Source: an uncultured Thermosynechococcus sp. (GTDB taxonomy: Bacteria; Cyanobacteriota; Cyanobacteriia; Thermosynechococcales; Thermosynechococcaceae). Taken from it: a stretch of DNA of 48,021 bases. Positions 33,020 to 41,455 of this stretch are shown here, in pieces (the stretch's first letter is position 1; each line of letters begins with the position of its first letter). The position numbers were made by a program, and so were the translations under genes. The DNA is taken from assembly GCF_938074695.1 (NCBI RefSeq), contig NZ_CALJEM010000062.1:1-48021 (forward strand). Direction: 5' to 3'. Under the pieces are notes generated by a model, which did no database searches, had not been told where the DNA came from, and saw only the letters and a program-made list of their open reading frames with translations.

Positions 33020-33565
33020 CTAGAAATTATTGGTTTCACCCGCAGCGCCATTTCCCAAGCCGGAGAGTTTGAGGAAGAGGTTTTTATCCGTTGTGCTCTG
33101 ATAGACACAGCTTATTTCAGGTTTGCCTTCAAGGTTGCCCACATAGCCAAACGTATTTAGCCGCTGCCGACAACTGCGCAATTGTTCTCCCGTAATTAGT
33201 TGCCGCTGCTCAAGAAGGGCAACGTTATTGGCGCGCAGTACACAGCCCGGTTGCATCGAGGGTTGAGACACAAAGACCGAGAAGGGGTTAAAAGTAACAA
33301 AAACCCGCGTATCCACGGCGATCGCGCTCGCACCAAACTGCACACAAATATCGGGATTAGGCGCCGCCTGATCAATAAACTGCGTCGAGGCCACGTTATC
33401 GGGGTTCAGGGTCGTGGTTTTACTAAAGGTGACCCCCACCCCCACACCGATAATAAAGACCCCTCCCAGCACCGCCAAAGTGCGGGTATTCAGCGGTGAC
33501 TTCGATTCTGGCTGGGGAGGCCGACGAGTTTGGGGACGCGGTGGCGATGGCGAACGTCGAGGCAT
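33020..33565 (-). CDS. DUF3172 protein
   Basis: This 181-residue protein has a basic, proline-rich N-terminus, one membrane helix (LAVLGGVFIIGVGVGVTF) and a soluble C-terminal domain with several conserved cysteines (DICVQFGASAI, PGCVLRANNVALLEQRQL, LRSCRQRLN). It matches cyanobacterial DUF3172; function unknown. The ATG at 33565 (MPRRSPSP) is preferred to one seven codons earlier. It stands 39 bases after the RNA-binding protein gene. Confidence 0.85.
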   Translation of the reverse strand: MPRRSPSPPRPQTRRPPQPESKSPLNTRTLAVLGGVFIIGVGVGVTFSKTTTLNPDNVASTQFIDQAAPNPDICVQFGASAIAVDTRVFVTFNPFSVFVSQPSMQPGCVLRANNVALLEQRQLITGEQLRSCRQRLNTFGYVGNLEGKPEISCVYQSTTDKNLFLKLSGLGNGAAGETNNF

Positions 33566-33604
33566 AGCAGGAAGAGTAAACAGCACTTCCCTACCAGTAT
33601 GCCC

Positions 33605-33877
33605 TTAGAAGGCGGGGTTTGACTGCCCCCCCGCTTGTTTTGGCTTCGCCTTGTTGACCTTGAGCACCCGTCCTAGCCATGTCGCACCGTCGAGATCATC
33701 AATGGCAGCGGCCTCCTGAGTTTCATCCACCAGTTCGACAAAAGCAAAGCCGCGCCGTTTGCCTGTCTCGCGATCCACCGGCAACACAATCCGGCGAATA
33801 GCACCATATTTTTCAAAAACTTCGCGAAGATCGTTTTCAGTGGCCTCGTAGGAGAGGTTGCCGATGTACAGTGTCAT
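33605..33877 (-). CDS. rbp: RRM RNA-binding protein (cyanobacterial Rbp)
   Basis: This 90-residue protein is a single RNA recognition motif with RNP2 LYIGNL at the start and RNP1 RGFAFVEL at residues 42-49, then a short Gly/Gln-containing tail. Such Rbp proteins are cold- or salt-responsive RNA chaperones in many cyanobacteria, some being involved in mRNA targeting to thylakoids. The tail here is short and not Gly-rich. A TATGAT box on the minus strand at 33907-33912 could be its -10 element, giving a leader of about 25 bases. Confidence 0.94.
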   Translation of the reverse strand: MTLYIGNLSYEATENDLREVFEKYGAIRRIVLPVDRETGKRRGFAFVELVDETQEAAAIDDLDGATWLGRVLKVNKAKPKQAGGQSNPAF

Positions 33878-34182
33878 AACCCGAACTCAGAAGCAGTTTG
33901 AGAATCATCATAGCCTCTTACTTTTTACTGTCCATGCGATCCAGACTACAGAACCCAACACCTTGCAAAGAAAATTAACGTTTTCTATCCACTCCAAAAT
34001 ACACAGGGTTAAAAAGAAATTAATTCCTCGCTGCCAGACCTGTTAAGTTCTACAACAAAGATTGATGCTATAAGCCACAAGTAGCTTCGCCGGCCCATCA
34101 AAACAGGGGCACGACTGGGGTTAAGGTGCCGGAGGATAGACTTGAAAGTAGCCCTAAAAGATACCAAATTTAGTTAATAATT

Positions 34183-34188
34183 TATAAT
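34183..34188 (+). promoter_or_regulatory. TATAAT -10 element
   Basis: A perfect TATAAT lies in an AT-rich stretch (34165-34200) on the plus strand. No good -35 hexamer is found 17 bases upstream, so the promoter may be activator-dependent or not real. It points towards the short ORF at 34291 and the secreted-protein gene at 34505. Confidence 0.4.
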
Positions 34189-34290
34189 CTTTTCTATTTT
34201 TTAAGGGAGGAAAGGTCGTATTCTTTAGGCTCAAGCTATGGTTCAACACTTCTGGGGATAAACTCTTTTCCCTCCAAGGAAGTGAATCAA

Positions 34291-34356
34291 ATGACAACGC
34301 TAGCAAGGACTATCGTCTTTAGGGGGCAACTTGTGCCTGTGCCACTACTGGCATAG
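34291..34356 (+). CDS. Possible 21-codon leader peptide
   Basis: ATG at 34291 is preceded by AAGGA at an ideal distance (34276-34280) and reads MTTLARTIVFRGQLVPVPLLA then TAG. There is no known homologue that I recognise. The good ribosome site suggests a translated leader or the start of a decayed gene, but the evidence is one start-site match only. Confidence 0.2.
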   Translation: MTTLARTIVFRGQLVPVPLLA

Positions 34357-34504
34357 CTCCAGCGAAAAACGGCTATCAACCTGTCAAGATTAAAGTATCG
34401 GCGTAACGACACTGCCCTTTGCTAAGGTTGACGCTTCAAAACGCTGGTTTAGAGTTCCCTCGACGTTAGGAGAGGTTACTTTGCGTTTCAGGTAGGGAAA
34501 TAGA

Positions 34505-34945
34505 ATGATTTCATTGGCACGTTTGGGTCAGTCACTTTCAGTTTTATTGGGACTTGTTACCCTGGGGTTTGCCAATGGGCTGGCGATCGCTCAACCGCTT
34601 TTGGCACGACAAAATCCATCTCCCTTGGCCAATGGGATATATCTTTTTGGGGAGTCTCCGCAACCCCAACGGGTAGGCCACAGCTACATTGTCTTTGAAG
34701 TCAAGGATCGCAATGTCTATGGGGCACTTTATTTGCCCAATTCCTCTTTTGATTGTTTTCGAGGTACCGTTGGCGATCGCCAACTTCAGGTGACCGTTTT
34801 CCCCACCTACGAAGAGGAAACCTATCCGGCGGAAATTGACTTATTCAGCTTTTATCACCTGCGCCACCTCAGTGCCGGCGATCGCGCCATTTTGGCTGCT
34901 TGCAAAGCCGAGCCGCTGCCCATTGCCACCCAAACGGGAAAGTAG
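34505..34945 (+). CDS. Small secreted protein, unknown family
   Basis: This 146-residue protein has a signal-like N-terminus (LSVLLGLVTLGFANGLAIA) and then a compact domain with NGIYLFGESPQPQRVGHSYIVFEV, NSSFDCFRGTV and the closing ILAACKAEPLP; two cysteines (about 83 and 135) could pair outside the cytoplasm. I recognise it only as a conserved cyanobacterial hypothetical protein. Upstream is a long leader; malic enzyme follows 56 bases later. Confidence 0.8.
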   Translation: MISLARLGQSLSVLLGLVTLGFANGLAIAQPLLARQNPSPLANGIYLFGESPQPQRVGHSYIVFEVKDRNVYGALYLPNSSFDCFRGTVGDRQLQVTVFPTYEEETYPAEIDLFSFYHLRHLSAGDRAILAACKAEPLPIATQTGK

Positions 34946-35001
34946 GTAGAGGTGCTATCATCAGACGGTACCTTTTGCCGTTAACTTTTGCTTAAGTCTG
35001 A

Positions 35002-36390
35002 ATGGTTAAGCTAACCCCAACGCCCGCCTACAGTCTAACACTCCGATTAAAAACCTCTTTGGATCCAACAGAATTAGGAACTGTTCTTCAGGTCATTGGG
35101 GAGCAGCAGGGGCAAGTGGGGTCTATCACCCTGATCGAAAAAACAGCCAATAGCCTTGTGCGGGAGCTGGTAGTGGTGGCTGCTAGCTGCGATCATGCTG
35201 CGGCGATTGTCAATGCCGTGAAATCTGACACTCAGGCTACCGTGCTACAGGTGAGCGATCGCACCTTTCGGCTCCATGAGGGGGGCAAAATTACTGTTAA
35301 AAGCAAACATCCTTTGCAAGAATACGACGATCTGGCCATGGCCTATACGCCAGGGGTGGGGCGGGTGTCTCAGGCGATCGCTGAGGATCCGGAATTAGTC
35401 CACAAGCTCACCGTCAAAAGCCATACCGTGGCCGTTGTCAGCGATGGCAGTGCGGTCTTAGGACTAGGGAATATCGGCCCAGAGGCTGCTCTACCGGTCA
35501 TGGAGGGCAAGGCCATGCTTTTTCAGGAATTTGCCGGTCTAAATGCCTTTCCCATCTGCTTAGCCACCCAGGATGTGGAGGAAATCATCGCCACCGTCAA
35601 GCATATTGCCCCTGTTTTTGGGGGCATCAATCTTGAGGACATTAGCGCCCCGCGCTGCTTTGAGATTGAAGCGCGTCTGCAGGCAGAACTTGATATTCCT
35701 GTTTTTCACGACGACCAGCACGGCACCGCCATTGTCACCCTTGCCGCCCTCAAAAATGCCCTGCAGTTAGTGGGGAAATCCCTAGAAACTGTGCGCATTG
35801 TCATTAACGGTGCCGGGGCAGCGGGGATTGCGGTGGCTCGTCTCCTGCGCAAAGCCGGCGCCAAGGACTTAATCCTGTGTAATCGCCGCGGCATTCTTTC
35901 AGTGCAGGCAGACCTTACCCCTGCCCAACAGGAATTTGCCGTTCCCCAAACCGGAACCCTTGCCGACGCCCTTGTGGATGCCGATGTCTTTATTGGCTTG
36001 AGCGGCCCCGGTGTTCTCAGCTTGGAAATGGTGCAACGCATGGCCAAAGCCGCCATTGTTTTTGCCATGGCCAACCCCGTGCCGGAAATTCAGCCTGAAC
36101 TGATCTCTGACCAGGTGGCGGTGGTGGCCACCGGACGCAGTGACTATCCGAATCAAATCAACAATGTGCTGGCCTTTCCGGGGGTATTTAAGGGAACCCT
36201 CGCCTGTCGGGCACCCCGCATGACCGAGGAAATGTTTCTCGCCGCAGCAGAAGCGATCGCCCGCTTGGTCAGTCCCTCGGAACTGCACTCAGCCTATATT
36301 ATTCCCTCCGTGTTTGATCCACGGGTGGCTCCTGCCGTGGCCAAGGCAGTTGAGGAATGCGCGCGATCGCTGGGGTTGGCCCGTGCCTAG
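35002..36390 (+). CDS. NAD(P)-dependent malic enzyme with N-terminal ACT-like domain
   Basis: This 462-residue enzyme oxidatively decarboxylates malate to pyruvate. An ACT-like regulatory domain (about 5-85, YSLTLRLKTSLDPTELGTVL) precedes the catalytic part: YTPGVGRVSQAI, KSHTVAVVSDGSAVLGLGN, VFHDDQHGTAIV (234-245, metal-binding aspartates) and the dinucleotide-binding loop GAGAAG (270-275). The short bacterial form matches about 400-460-residue MaeB-like enzymes without the phosphotransacetylase domain. The ACT domain suggests allosteric control by a small molecule, probably an amino acid. The 3' end converges with the SLH gene. Confidence 0.93.
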   Translation: MVKLTPTPAYSLTLRLKTSLDPTELGTVLQVIGEQQGQVGSITLIEKTANSLVRELVVVAASCDHAAAIVNAVKSDTQATVLQVSDRTFRLHEGGKITVKSKHPLQEYDDLAMAYTPGVGRVSQAIAEDPELVHKLTVKSHTVAVVSDGSAVLGLGNIGPEAALPVMEGKAMLFQEFAGLNAFPICLATQDVEEIIATVKHIAPVFGGINLEDISAPRCFEIEARLQAELDIPVFHDDQHGTAIVTLAALKNALQLVGKSLETVRIVINGAGAAGIAVARLLRKAGAKDLILCNRRGILSVQADLTPAQQEFAVPQTGTLADALVDADVFIGLSGPGVLSLEMVQRMAKAAIVFAMANPVPEIQPELISDQVAVVATGRSDYPNQINNVLAFPGVFKGTLACRAPRMTEEMFLAAAEAIARLVSPSELHSAYIIPSVFDPRVAPAVAKAVEECARSLGLARA

Positions 36391-36393
36391 GTG

Positions 36394-37758
36394 CTATCGG
36401 GAGACCGTAAAGGGCTGAGTTAGGGTCAAGCCCAAATCTGTACTGGAATCAATCACCACCAGTCGCTGCACGGCCGGATCGATGGCGCCCCCAATTGTTG
36501 CACCGGCAGCGGCACCCGTAATCACTTTTTCGGGCGTAATTTTGCGATCGCCAATTACTGCCGAGGCACCGGTGGCCAAAGCGGCACCGATCAGGGTATC
36601 GCGAATAATGGAGGTGGCAGGCCGTCCTTGGTTGGTTTCAATGGCTGCGCCCGTCAGGGTACCGGTTAAAACCTTCAAAGGCGTAATTTTTTGGTCCCCC
36701 GCCAGACCCGAAATAGCTGCAGCTACCGCCGAACCAATGGCCGCATTGCGGAAGATATTACCAATGTTGGGGTCACGGGCATCGCGAATCGTGCGAATCA
36801 CTTGGGAAGTGGCGGCAATTGGCAGTTGGCGATTATTGATCACCACCGTATTAGCCACAAATTGAGAGCCTCCTTGGGCGGGCTGGATTTGGCCAAAAAT
36901 TTCACTGCCCATGGGAATCACAAGACGCCCTTGGCTATCGCGGACATCGGCAGCCGTCACCAAGCGAATGGCAACCGTTTCATTGGGGCTGAGGACAATC
37001 CGCTCCGCATCGGGGAAGCGGGCTGAAATTTGCTGACCCGCTGGCAGGCTGAGGGCAATGGGGGAAGCAGTTGCTGCACCGGCAATGTACTGAGTGGGCA
37101 CCAGGGCTTGGGCGCCGGGAGCACGGGTTGCTTGACAGAGGAAGGCAGCAATATCCGCACGGGTGGCCAGTTGATTGGGGGCAAAGAACTGCACATTGGG
37201 ATAGTTCACCACCACCTGTTTAGCAGTGGCAGCAGCTACCCCCGCACGACCGTAGGCTGGAATCGCCGCCGCATCATTAAACTGGGCTAAGACCTCCTCA
37301 ACCGCGGAAGGGGTGGGGTATTGCAAGCCACTCGCTAGAGCCACGATTGCCTGAACACGCGGAATATTTTGATTAGGCTGAAATACATTGCCGGGATAGC
37401 CACTCAAGAAGCCTGTACGGGTGGCATTTTGAATTGCACTGGCTGCCCAAAACGTACTGGGCACATCGTTAAATGTGCTGGGGGCACGCACCACTGGTGC
37501 ATTGGGGAATGCCCGTTGCAGCATTGCCGCATATTCGGCACGGGTTACCGCTGCAAAGGGACGGAAGGTGCCATCGGGATAGCCGCTGATAATGTTGCGA
37601 CTGGCAAGGTGATCAATACAGGCTTGCGCCCAGATGCCTTGGGTATCGGTAAAACGGGATTGGGCTTGGGCGGGAATAGCCGCCAAAAGGGCAAGGGTGC
37701 TAGAACTCATTAAGCCACAGCTCAAGATTGCCAAGCTGCGCCGGGATAGGTTCTGCAT
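36394..37758 (-). CDS. SLH-domain envelope protein with duplicated glycine-rich module
   Basis: This 454-residue secreted protein has a signal peptide ending AIPAQA, and three S-layer-homology repeats (about 36-85, 95-150 and 160-215; for example ISGYPDGTFRPFAAVTRAEYA), which bind cell-wall polymers. The C-terminal half has beta-rich segments and a twofold repeat: SAVAAAISGLAGDQKITPLK and AALATGASAVIGDRKITPEK, each followed by VLTG/VITG and a glycine-zipper-like stretch. A role in envelope structure is inferred. The ATG at 37758 has GGAGA upstream. Confidence 0.88.
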   Translation of the reverse strand: MQNLSRRSLAILSCGLMSSSTLALLAAIPAQAQSRFTDTQGIWAQACIDHLASRNIISGYPDGTFRPFAAVTRAEYAAMLQRAFPNAPVVRAPSTFNDVPSTFWAASAIQNATRTGFLSGYPGNVFQPNQNIPRVQAIVALASGLQYPTPSAVEEVLAQFNDAAAIPAYGRAGVAAATAKQVVVNYPNVQFFAPNQLATRADIAAFLCQATRAPGAQALVPTQYIAGAATASPIALSLPAGQQISARFPDAERIVLSPNETVAIRLVTAADVRDSQGRLVIPMGSEIFGQIQPAQGGSQFVANTVVINNRQLPIAATSQVIRTIRDARDPNIGNIFRNAAIGSAVAAAISGLAGDQKITPLKVLTGTLTGAAIETNQGRPATSIIRDTLIGAALATGASAVIGDRKITPEKVITGAAAGATIGGAIDPAVQRLVVIDSSTDLGLTLTQPFTVSR

Positions 37759-37872
37759 AACAAATCTCTCCAGATAAAGACACTAAAGATGGCTTACGGC
37801 TTGCGGCTCCCTCTCCTGAGGGGGAAAACACGCAGCTTACTCTGCTGATGCCTATGGACGGTCAGCAGGGGA

Positions 37873-39750
37873 TTAGGTTCCCTTGGCGGTAGAGACTTCA
37901 CTGGGAACGAGTACGGACTCCACTTGGGTATTCATCTGCCAGCCAGAAATGAGAGCTGCCGGTAGGGTGTGGGGTTTGGGGCTATGCAGCAAATAGATCA
38001 AGCGATCGCCCACTTGCCACTCTTCATTGGCTCGCACGACCCGCAATCCCTCTGGCCGTTCCACAACAAGGGGGAGAACTTTGTTAGAGCGCACTAAAGC
38101 TTCCAGATGTTGGCGTTGCAACTGCGATCGCTCCTCCTCAATGACCAGTTCCCCCAAGCGCACTGCATCGCTGCGGATGTATTCGTTCCATTTTTTGATG
38201 GAAAGTTGGCTGGCAAAGGCAGGACTGAGACCCAAGGGACAATCCTCTAGCTCAAGGGCAGCCAAGACGCGGGGGGGATGAAATTCCTCGAGAACCCGCT
38301 GTGCCAGCACCGCATTGACTTCCGTATTGCTGGTTACGGCAAGGTAGGTGCCCAACTGGGTAATCCCCGCCTCCTGCAAAATATTCAAATCAAGGGCACT
38401 GCTGAGATAGACCGGTAAGTGTTCACGGCGGGCTTGCTCGACGGCCTCTGGATCGGTGTCGATCATCACCACCTCTTCCCCGCGATCGCGCAGAATCCGC
38501 GCCAACAGGCGACCTAAAGGGGTACAGCCAGCAATCATTACCCCCGATGCCCCCTGGGCGCGAACATTGAGTTGCGTTGCCAGCCAGCGAGCCGTTAAGC
38601 CCTGACCGAAGACCGTCATCAGAATTGTTAGGAACACCTGTCCCTTGATGGCATCGCCGCCACTAATGCCCGCATTGGTCAGCGTAATTGCAAAAAGAGA
38701 GGCCACAGAAGCGGCCACAATGCCACGCGGTGCAATCCAACTGAGAAAGGCTTTCTGTTGCCAACTGAGATCACTGCCCCAGGTACACAGCAGCACCCCT
38801 AGGGGACGGATGAGGAACATCAAGCACAAAACCGTGAGCACGCCCGACCAGCCTAGCTCCAACAGGCCGGCAATCGAGAGATCGGCGGCTAGGAGTACAA
38901 ACAAAACCGAGATCGACAGCGTACTCAGTTGCCCTTTGAAGCGGCGCAGCAGCCGTCCCCCCGGCACATCAGCCCCCCGCAGCACCAGCCCTAGGACAAC
39001 GGCCATCATGAGACCAGATTCGCTCACCAGTTGATCTGAGAGCCAGAACAGACCCCAGAGGACGGCAAGCACTAGGAGATTGCGCAGGTCATCCACCAAA
39101 AACCAAGCACGGCGCAAAAATCCATTCAGGCACCAGCCGCCAAGGCCACCCATTAATGCCCCCACCGCCAAGCGCTGAATAATTCCAAGGGCGATCGCCC
39201 CCGCCCCTAGATCTTGGTTGAGAACTACGTTGAGCACCACCACTGCCAAAATGGCACCGATGGGGTCAATGAGCACACCCTCCCCTTCAAGAATCACCGC
39301 CAGTTTGTGCTCCACCCCCACCTGCCGCAGCAGCGGCCCAACCACCGTTGGACCAGTCACAACAATGAGGGATGCGTAGAGAAATGCCAGTTGCCAGGGA
39401 AATTCCCCCAGCCAATGGGCAGCCATTGCCCCCCCCACTAGGGTGATTAAGCTCCCAATGCTCACCAATTTCCAAAGGCTTCCTGTAATGTCTTGGTCAG
39501 CCCGCGTAAGATCTAGACTCAAGCCCCCTTCAAACAGAATCAAGGCTACACACAGGGGCACTAAGACCTCTAAACCTTCCCCTAGTACCTCTGGGTGCAC
39601 CAGTCCCAAGCCGCTGGGGCCTGAAGCAATCCCTGTCAGCAACAATAGGACAATACTGGGCAGCCGCAGCCACTGGGCAATCACTTGGGCACCAATGCCC
39701 AAGACAACGGCTATAACAAACAGGGCGGTCAGTTCGGCACTACTTTCCAT
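37873..39750 (-). CDS. Cation:proton antiporter (CPA1/NhaP-like) with TrkA-N domain
   Basis: This 625-residue protein has about 12 membrane helices in a Na+/H+ exchanger domain (residues ~1-390; LFEGGLSLDLTR, ASLIVVTGPTVVGPLL) followed by a regulatory TrkA-N nucleotide-binding domain starting VMIAGCTPLGRLLARIL and a tail that could be a TrkA-C-type domain. It would exchange Na+ or K+ for H+ at the plasma or thylakoid membrane. ATG 39750 is preferred to GTG 39762 because GGAGG lies just upstream of it. It precedes the SLH gene by 114 bases in the same direction. Confidence 0.92.
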   Translation of the reverse strand: MESSAELTALFVIAVVLGIGAQVIAQWLRLPSIVLLLLTGIASGPSGLGLVHPEVLGEGLEVLVPLCVALILFEGGLSLDLTRADQDITGSLWKLVSIGSLITLVGGAMAAHWLGEFPWQLAFLYASLIVVTGPTVVGPLLRQVGVEHKLAVILEGEGVLIDPIGAILAVVVLNVVLNQDLGAGAIALGIIQRLAVGALMGGLGGWCLNGFLRRAWFLVDDLRNLLVLAVLWGLFWLSDQLVSESGLMMAVVLGLVLRGADVPGGRLLRRFKGQLSTLSISVLFVLLAADLSIAGLLELGWSGVLTVLCLMFLIRPLGVLLCTWGSDLSWQQKAFLSWIAPRGIVAASVASLFAITLTNAGISGGDAIKGQVFLTILMTVFGQGLTARWLATQLNVRAQGASGVMIAGCTPLGRLLARILRDRGEEVVMIDTDPEAVEQARREHLPVYLSSALDLNILQEAGITQLGTYLAVTSNTEVNAVLAQRVLEEFHPPRVLAALELEDCPLGLSPAFASQLSIKKWNEYIRSDAVRLGELVIEEERSQLQRQHLEALVRSNKVLPLVVERPEGLRVVRANEEWQVGDRLIYLLHSPKPHTLPAALISGWQMNTQVESVLVPSEVSTAKGT

Positions 39751-40010
39751 TGCAGCCTCCACAGAGGTTTAGGCGTTGAGGGCTAGGTTGACGGGCAAGT
39801 GTTCCTCCTTGTTCTACGGCAAAGATCTACGACAAAGATCAAGAGTTGACTACTGTGTTGATGTATTGATTCCATTGAGCACACCCCTGGGCGGGGAAGG
39901 GTGGGGAATCTGCTTATCAGGATACTGGAAGTCCTTGAGCACTGCCAATTTCAACTAACATTGTAAGTTCTTTCCTGTTTTCCTAGGGCGGGGAGACACG
40001 CCGCACCCCC

Positions 40011-40322
40011 CTACGAGATGCTTTGTGATTCCCGCGATCGCCACCACAGCCAGGCAGCAGCGCCACAGAGGGCACAGTTGCCCACAAAGGTCAGCAGCGC
40101 CTGTAGATCCACCAGCCACTCTAGAGCAACCGCATTATCGAAGTAATGCCAAGTACAGGCACACATGGCGCTCACCAAAGCGGGCAACATTGCCCACGCC
40201 AACCATCGCCACCCCCGCTGAGGACAGCGGCGATCCAGTTGGGCCACAAACCAAATGGCAGCCATCCACTCCAGAACACTGGAAATATGGACTACCCAGG
40301 TGGGGAGGGAGAGGGCGTGCAT
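40011..40322 (-). CDS. DUF2499 membrane protein
   Basis: This 103-residue protein has three hydrophobic helices and the DUF2499 start HALSLPTWVVHISSVLEW. It is a conserved membrane protein of cyanobacteria and plastids; function unknown. Its ATG overlaps the stop of the dehydrogenase gene by one base (TGATG), which suggests coupled translation; the TTG one codon upstream is unlikely to be used. Confidence 0.85.
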   Translation of the reverse strand: MHALSLPTWVVHISSVLEWMAAIWFVAQLDRRCPQRGWRWLAWAMLPALVSAMCACTWHYFDNAVALEWLVDLQALLTFVGNCALCGAAAWLWWRSRESQSIS

Positions 40323-41374
40323 CAAGCCTCCGGATAGATGAGGATTTTGTAGGTTTCAGGCGTTGGGTGCACTGCCTGTTCCACCGCTGCGGCGAGTTTT
40401 GATAGGGGATAGCGATCGCTCACTAAAGTTTTCACATCAATGCGGCGGTTAAAGATGACATCGCAGGCAAGGGACTGCCAGCGGTAAGAGGAGCTATAAC
40501 TGCCCATAAGGTCAATTTCATGGCGATAGAGAATGTTGGGATTCAAGGGAATGTCCACCTCATCGGGAAACTCAGCAAAAAAGAGAATTTTGCCCCCCTT
40601 GCGCGTACACGCTAGAGCTTGGAAAAAAGCTTTCTCACTGGGCACTGCCAACAGGCTTACATCTGCCCCCAAACCATGGGTGAGGGCTTGTACCTTGGCA
40701 GCAAGATCGGGATCGCGGGCATCAAAGGCAGCCGCAGCCCCCACTTCCTTGGCTTTGGCAATTCGCGAGGGCAACAAATCGGTGGCGATCGCCCGCGCCC
40801 CAAAAAGATTCACCAACATCACAAACATCAGGCCAATAGGCCCTGCCCCGGTGATCAGCACCGTTTGACCGGGAGCAATGCCCGCCTTTTTGACTGCCTT
40901 CAGGCAACAGTTGGTGGGTTCAACAAAGCTGGCCTCCTCATCACTAATCTCATCGGGAATGGGAATTAATCCCCCATGCTGTACAATGTGCCCCGGTACT
41001 TTCACATATTCGGCAAAGCCCCCCCCACTGGGAATAAAGCCCGCCGTTGTCGTCACTGTTTTATAGACATGGCACAGGGAGTAGTTTTCGTGCAGGCAGT
41101 AGGCGCAGCGCATGCAGGGAATATGGTGCATGACCACCACCCGCTGACCCACCTGCCAATCCCTCACGGCCTCGCCCACAGCAGCAATTTCCCCTACGGT
41201 TTCGTGGCCAAAGATACGCGGAGGTTCATAGAGGGGATAGCGAATTTTTTTAATGTCCGATTGGCACAACCCAACTACTCTGACGCGAACCAGCACTTCA
41301 TCGGCAGCAATCTCTGGAATTGGAATGTCCTCGTAGCTGAGTTGATTTACCCCTCGGAACACTTGGGCTTTCAT
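40322..41374 (-). CDS. Zinc-dependent alcohol dehydrogenase (sorbitol/threonine-type MDR)
   Basis: This 350-residue medium-chain dehydrogenase has catalytic zinc ligands C37, H57 and E58 (LCQSD, GHETVGE), structural zinc cysteines C87, C90, C93 and C101 (CMRCAYCLHENYSLC) and a Rossmann domain (VLITGAGPIGLMFVMLV). The substrate class resembles sorbitol or L-threonine dehydrogenases, but is not determined. The ATG at 41374 (MKAQVFRGVNQLSY) is preferred over a longer start. It overlaps the DUF2499 gene. Confidence 0.92.
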   Translation of the reverse strand: MKAQVFRGVNQLSYEDIPIPEIAADEVLVRVRVVGLCQSDIKKIRYPLYEPPRIFGHETVGEIAAVGEAVRDWQVGQRVVVMHHIPCMRCAYCLHENYSLCHVYKTVTTTAGFIPSGGGFAEYVKVPGHIVQHGGLIPIPDEISDEEASFVEPTNCCLKAVKKAGIAPGQTVLITGAGPIGLMFVMLVNLFGARAIATDLLPSRIAKAKEVGAAAAFDARDPDLAAKVQALTHGLGADVSLLAVPSEKAFFQALACTRKGGKILFFAEFPDEVDIPLNPNILYRHEIDLMGSYSSSYRWQSLACDVIFNRRIDVKTLVSDRYPLSKLAAAVEQAVHPTPETYKILIYPEA

Positions 41375-41455
41375 CTGAGACTTGGTAAACGCTTCACCCC
41401 TAGGATAATTGCCCCTTGCGGCGGGAGCAAGTCTTGATGCTATCACTTTTCTACC

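Larger units (their letters stand above)
33878..34504. other. 627-base intergenic region with a probable plus-strand leader
   Basis: This long gap between divergent genes holds no convincing long ORF. It has a consensus TATAAT at 34183-34188 on the plus strand and a short ORF at 34291-34356 with a good ribosome site. The transcript would give a leader of about 300 bases ahead of the gene at 34505. I tested it by eye for tmRNA, RNase P RNA and SRP RNA core motifs and saw none. Confidence 0.5.

Noticed and set aside
33020-33060. Terminator between DUF3172 and mlaE
   Set aside because: The gap is nine bases and no hairpin with T run is present.
34318-34400. Frame with a GG followed by Cys/Ser/Thr-rich end, resembling a lanthipeptide core
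   Set aside because: Its frame is closed by a stop a few codons upstream, so there is no leader, and no modifying enzyme lies nearby.
36691-37713. Several plus-strand ORFs opposite the SLH gene
   Set aside because: They are antisense shadows of a GC-rich coding sequence; no ribosome sites and no recognisable domains.
40976-41437. 153-codon plus-strand ORF opposite the zinc dehydrogenase
   Set aside because: The minus strand encodes clear zinc and Rossmann motifs over the same bases; the shadow has none.
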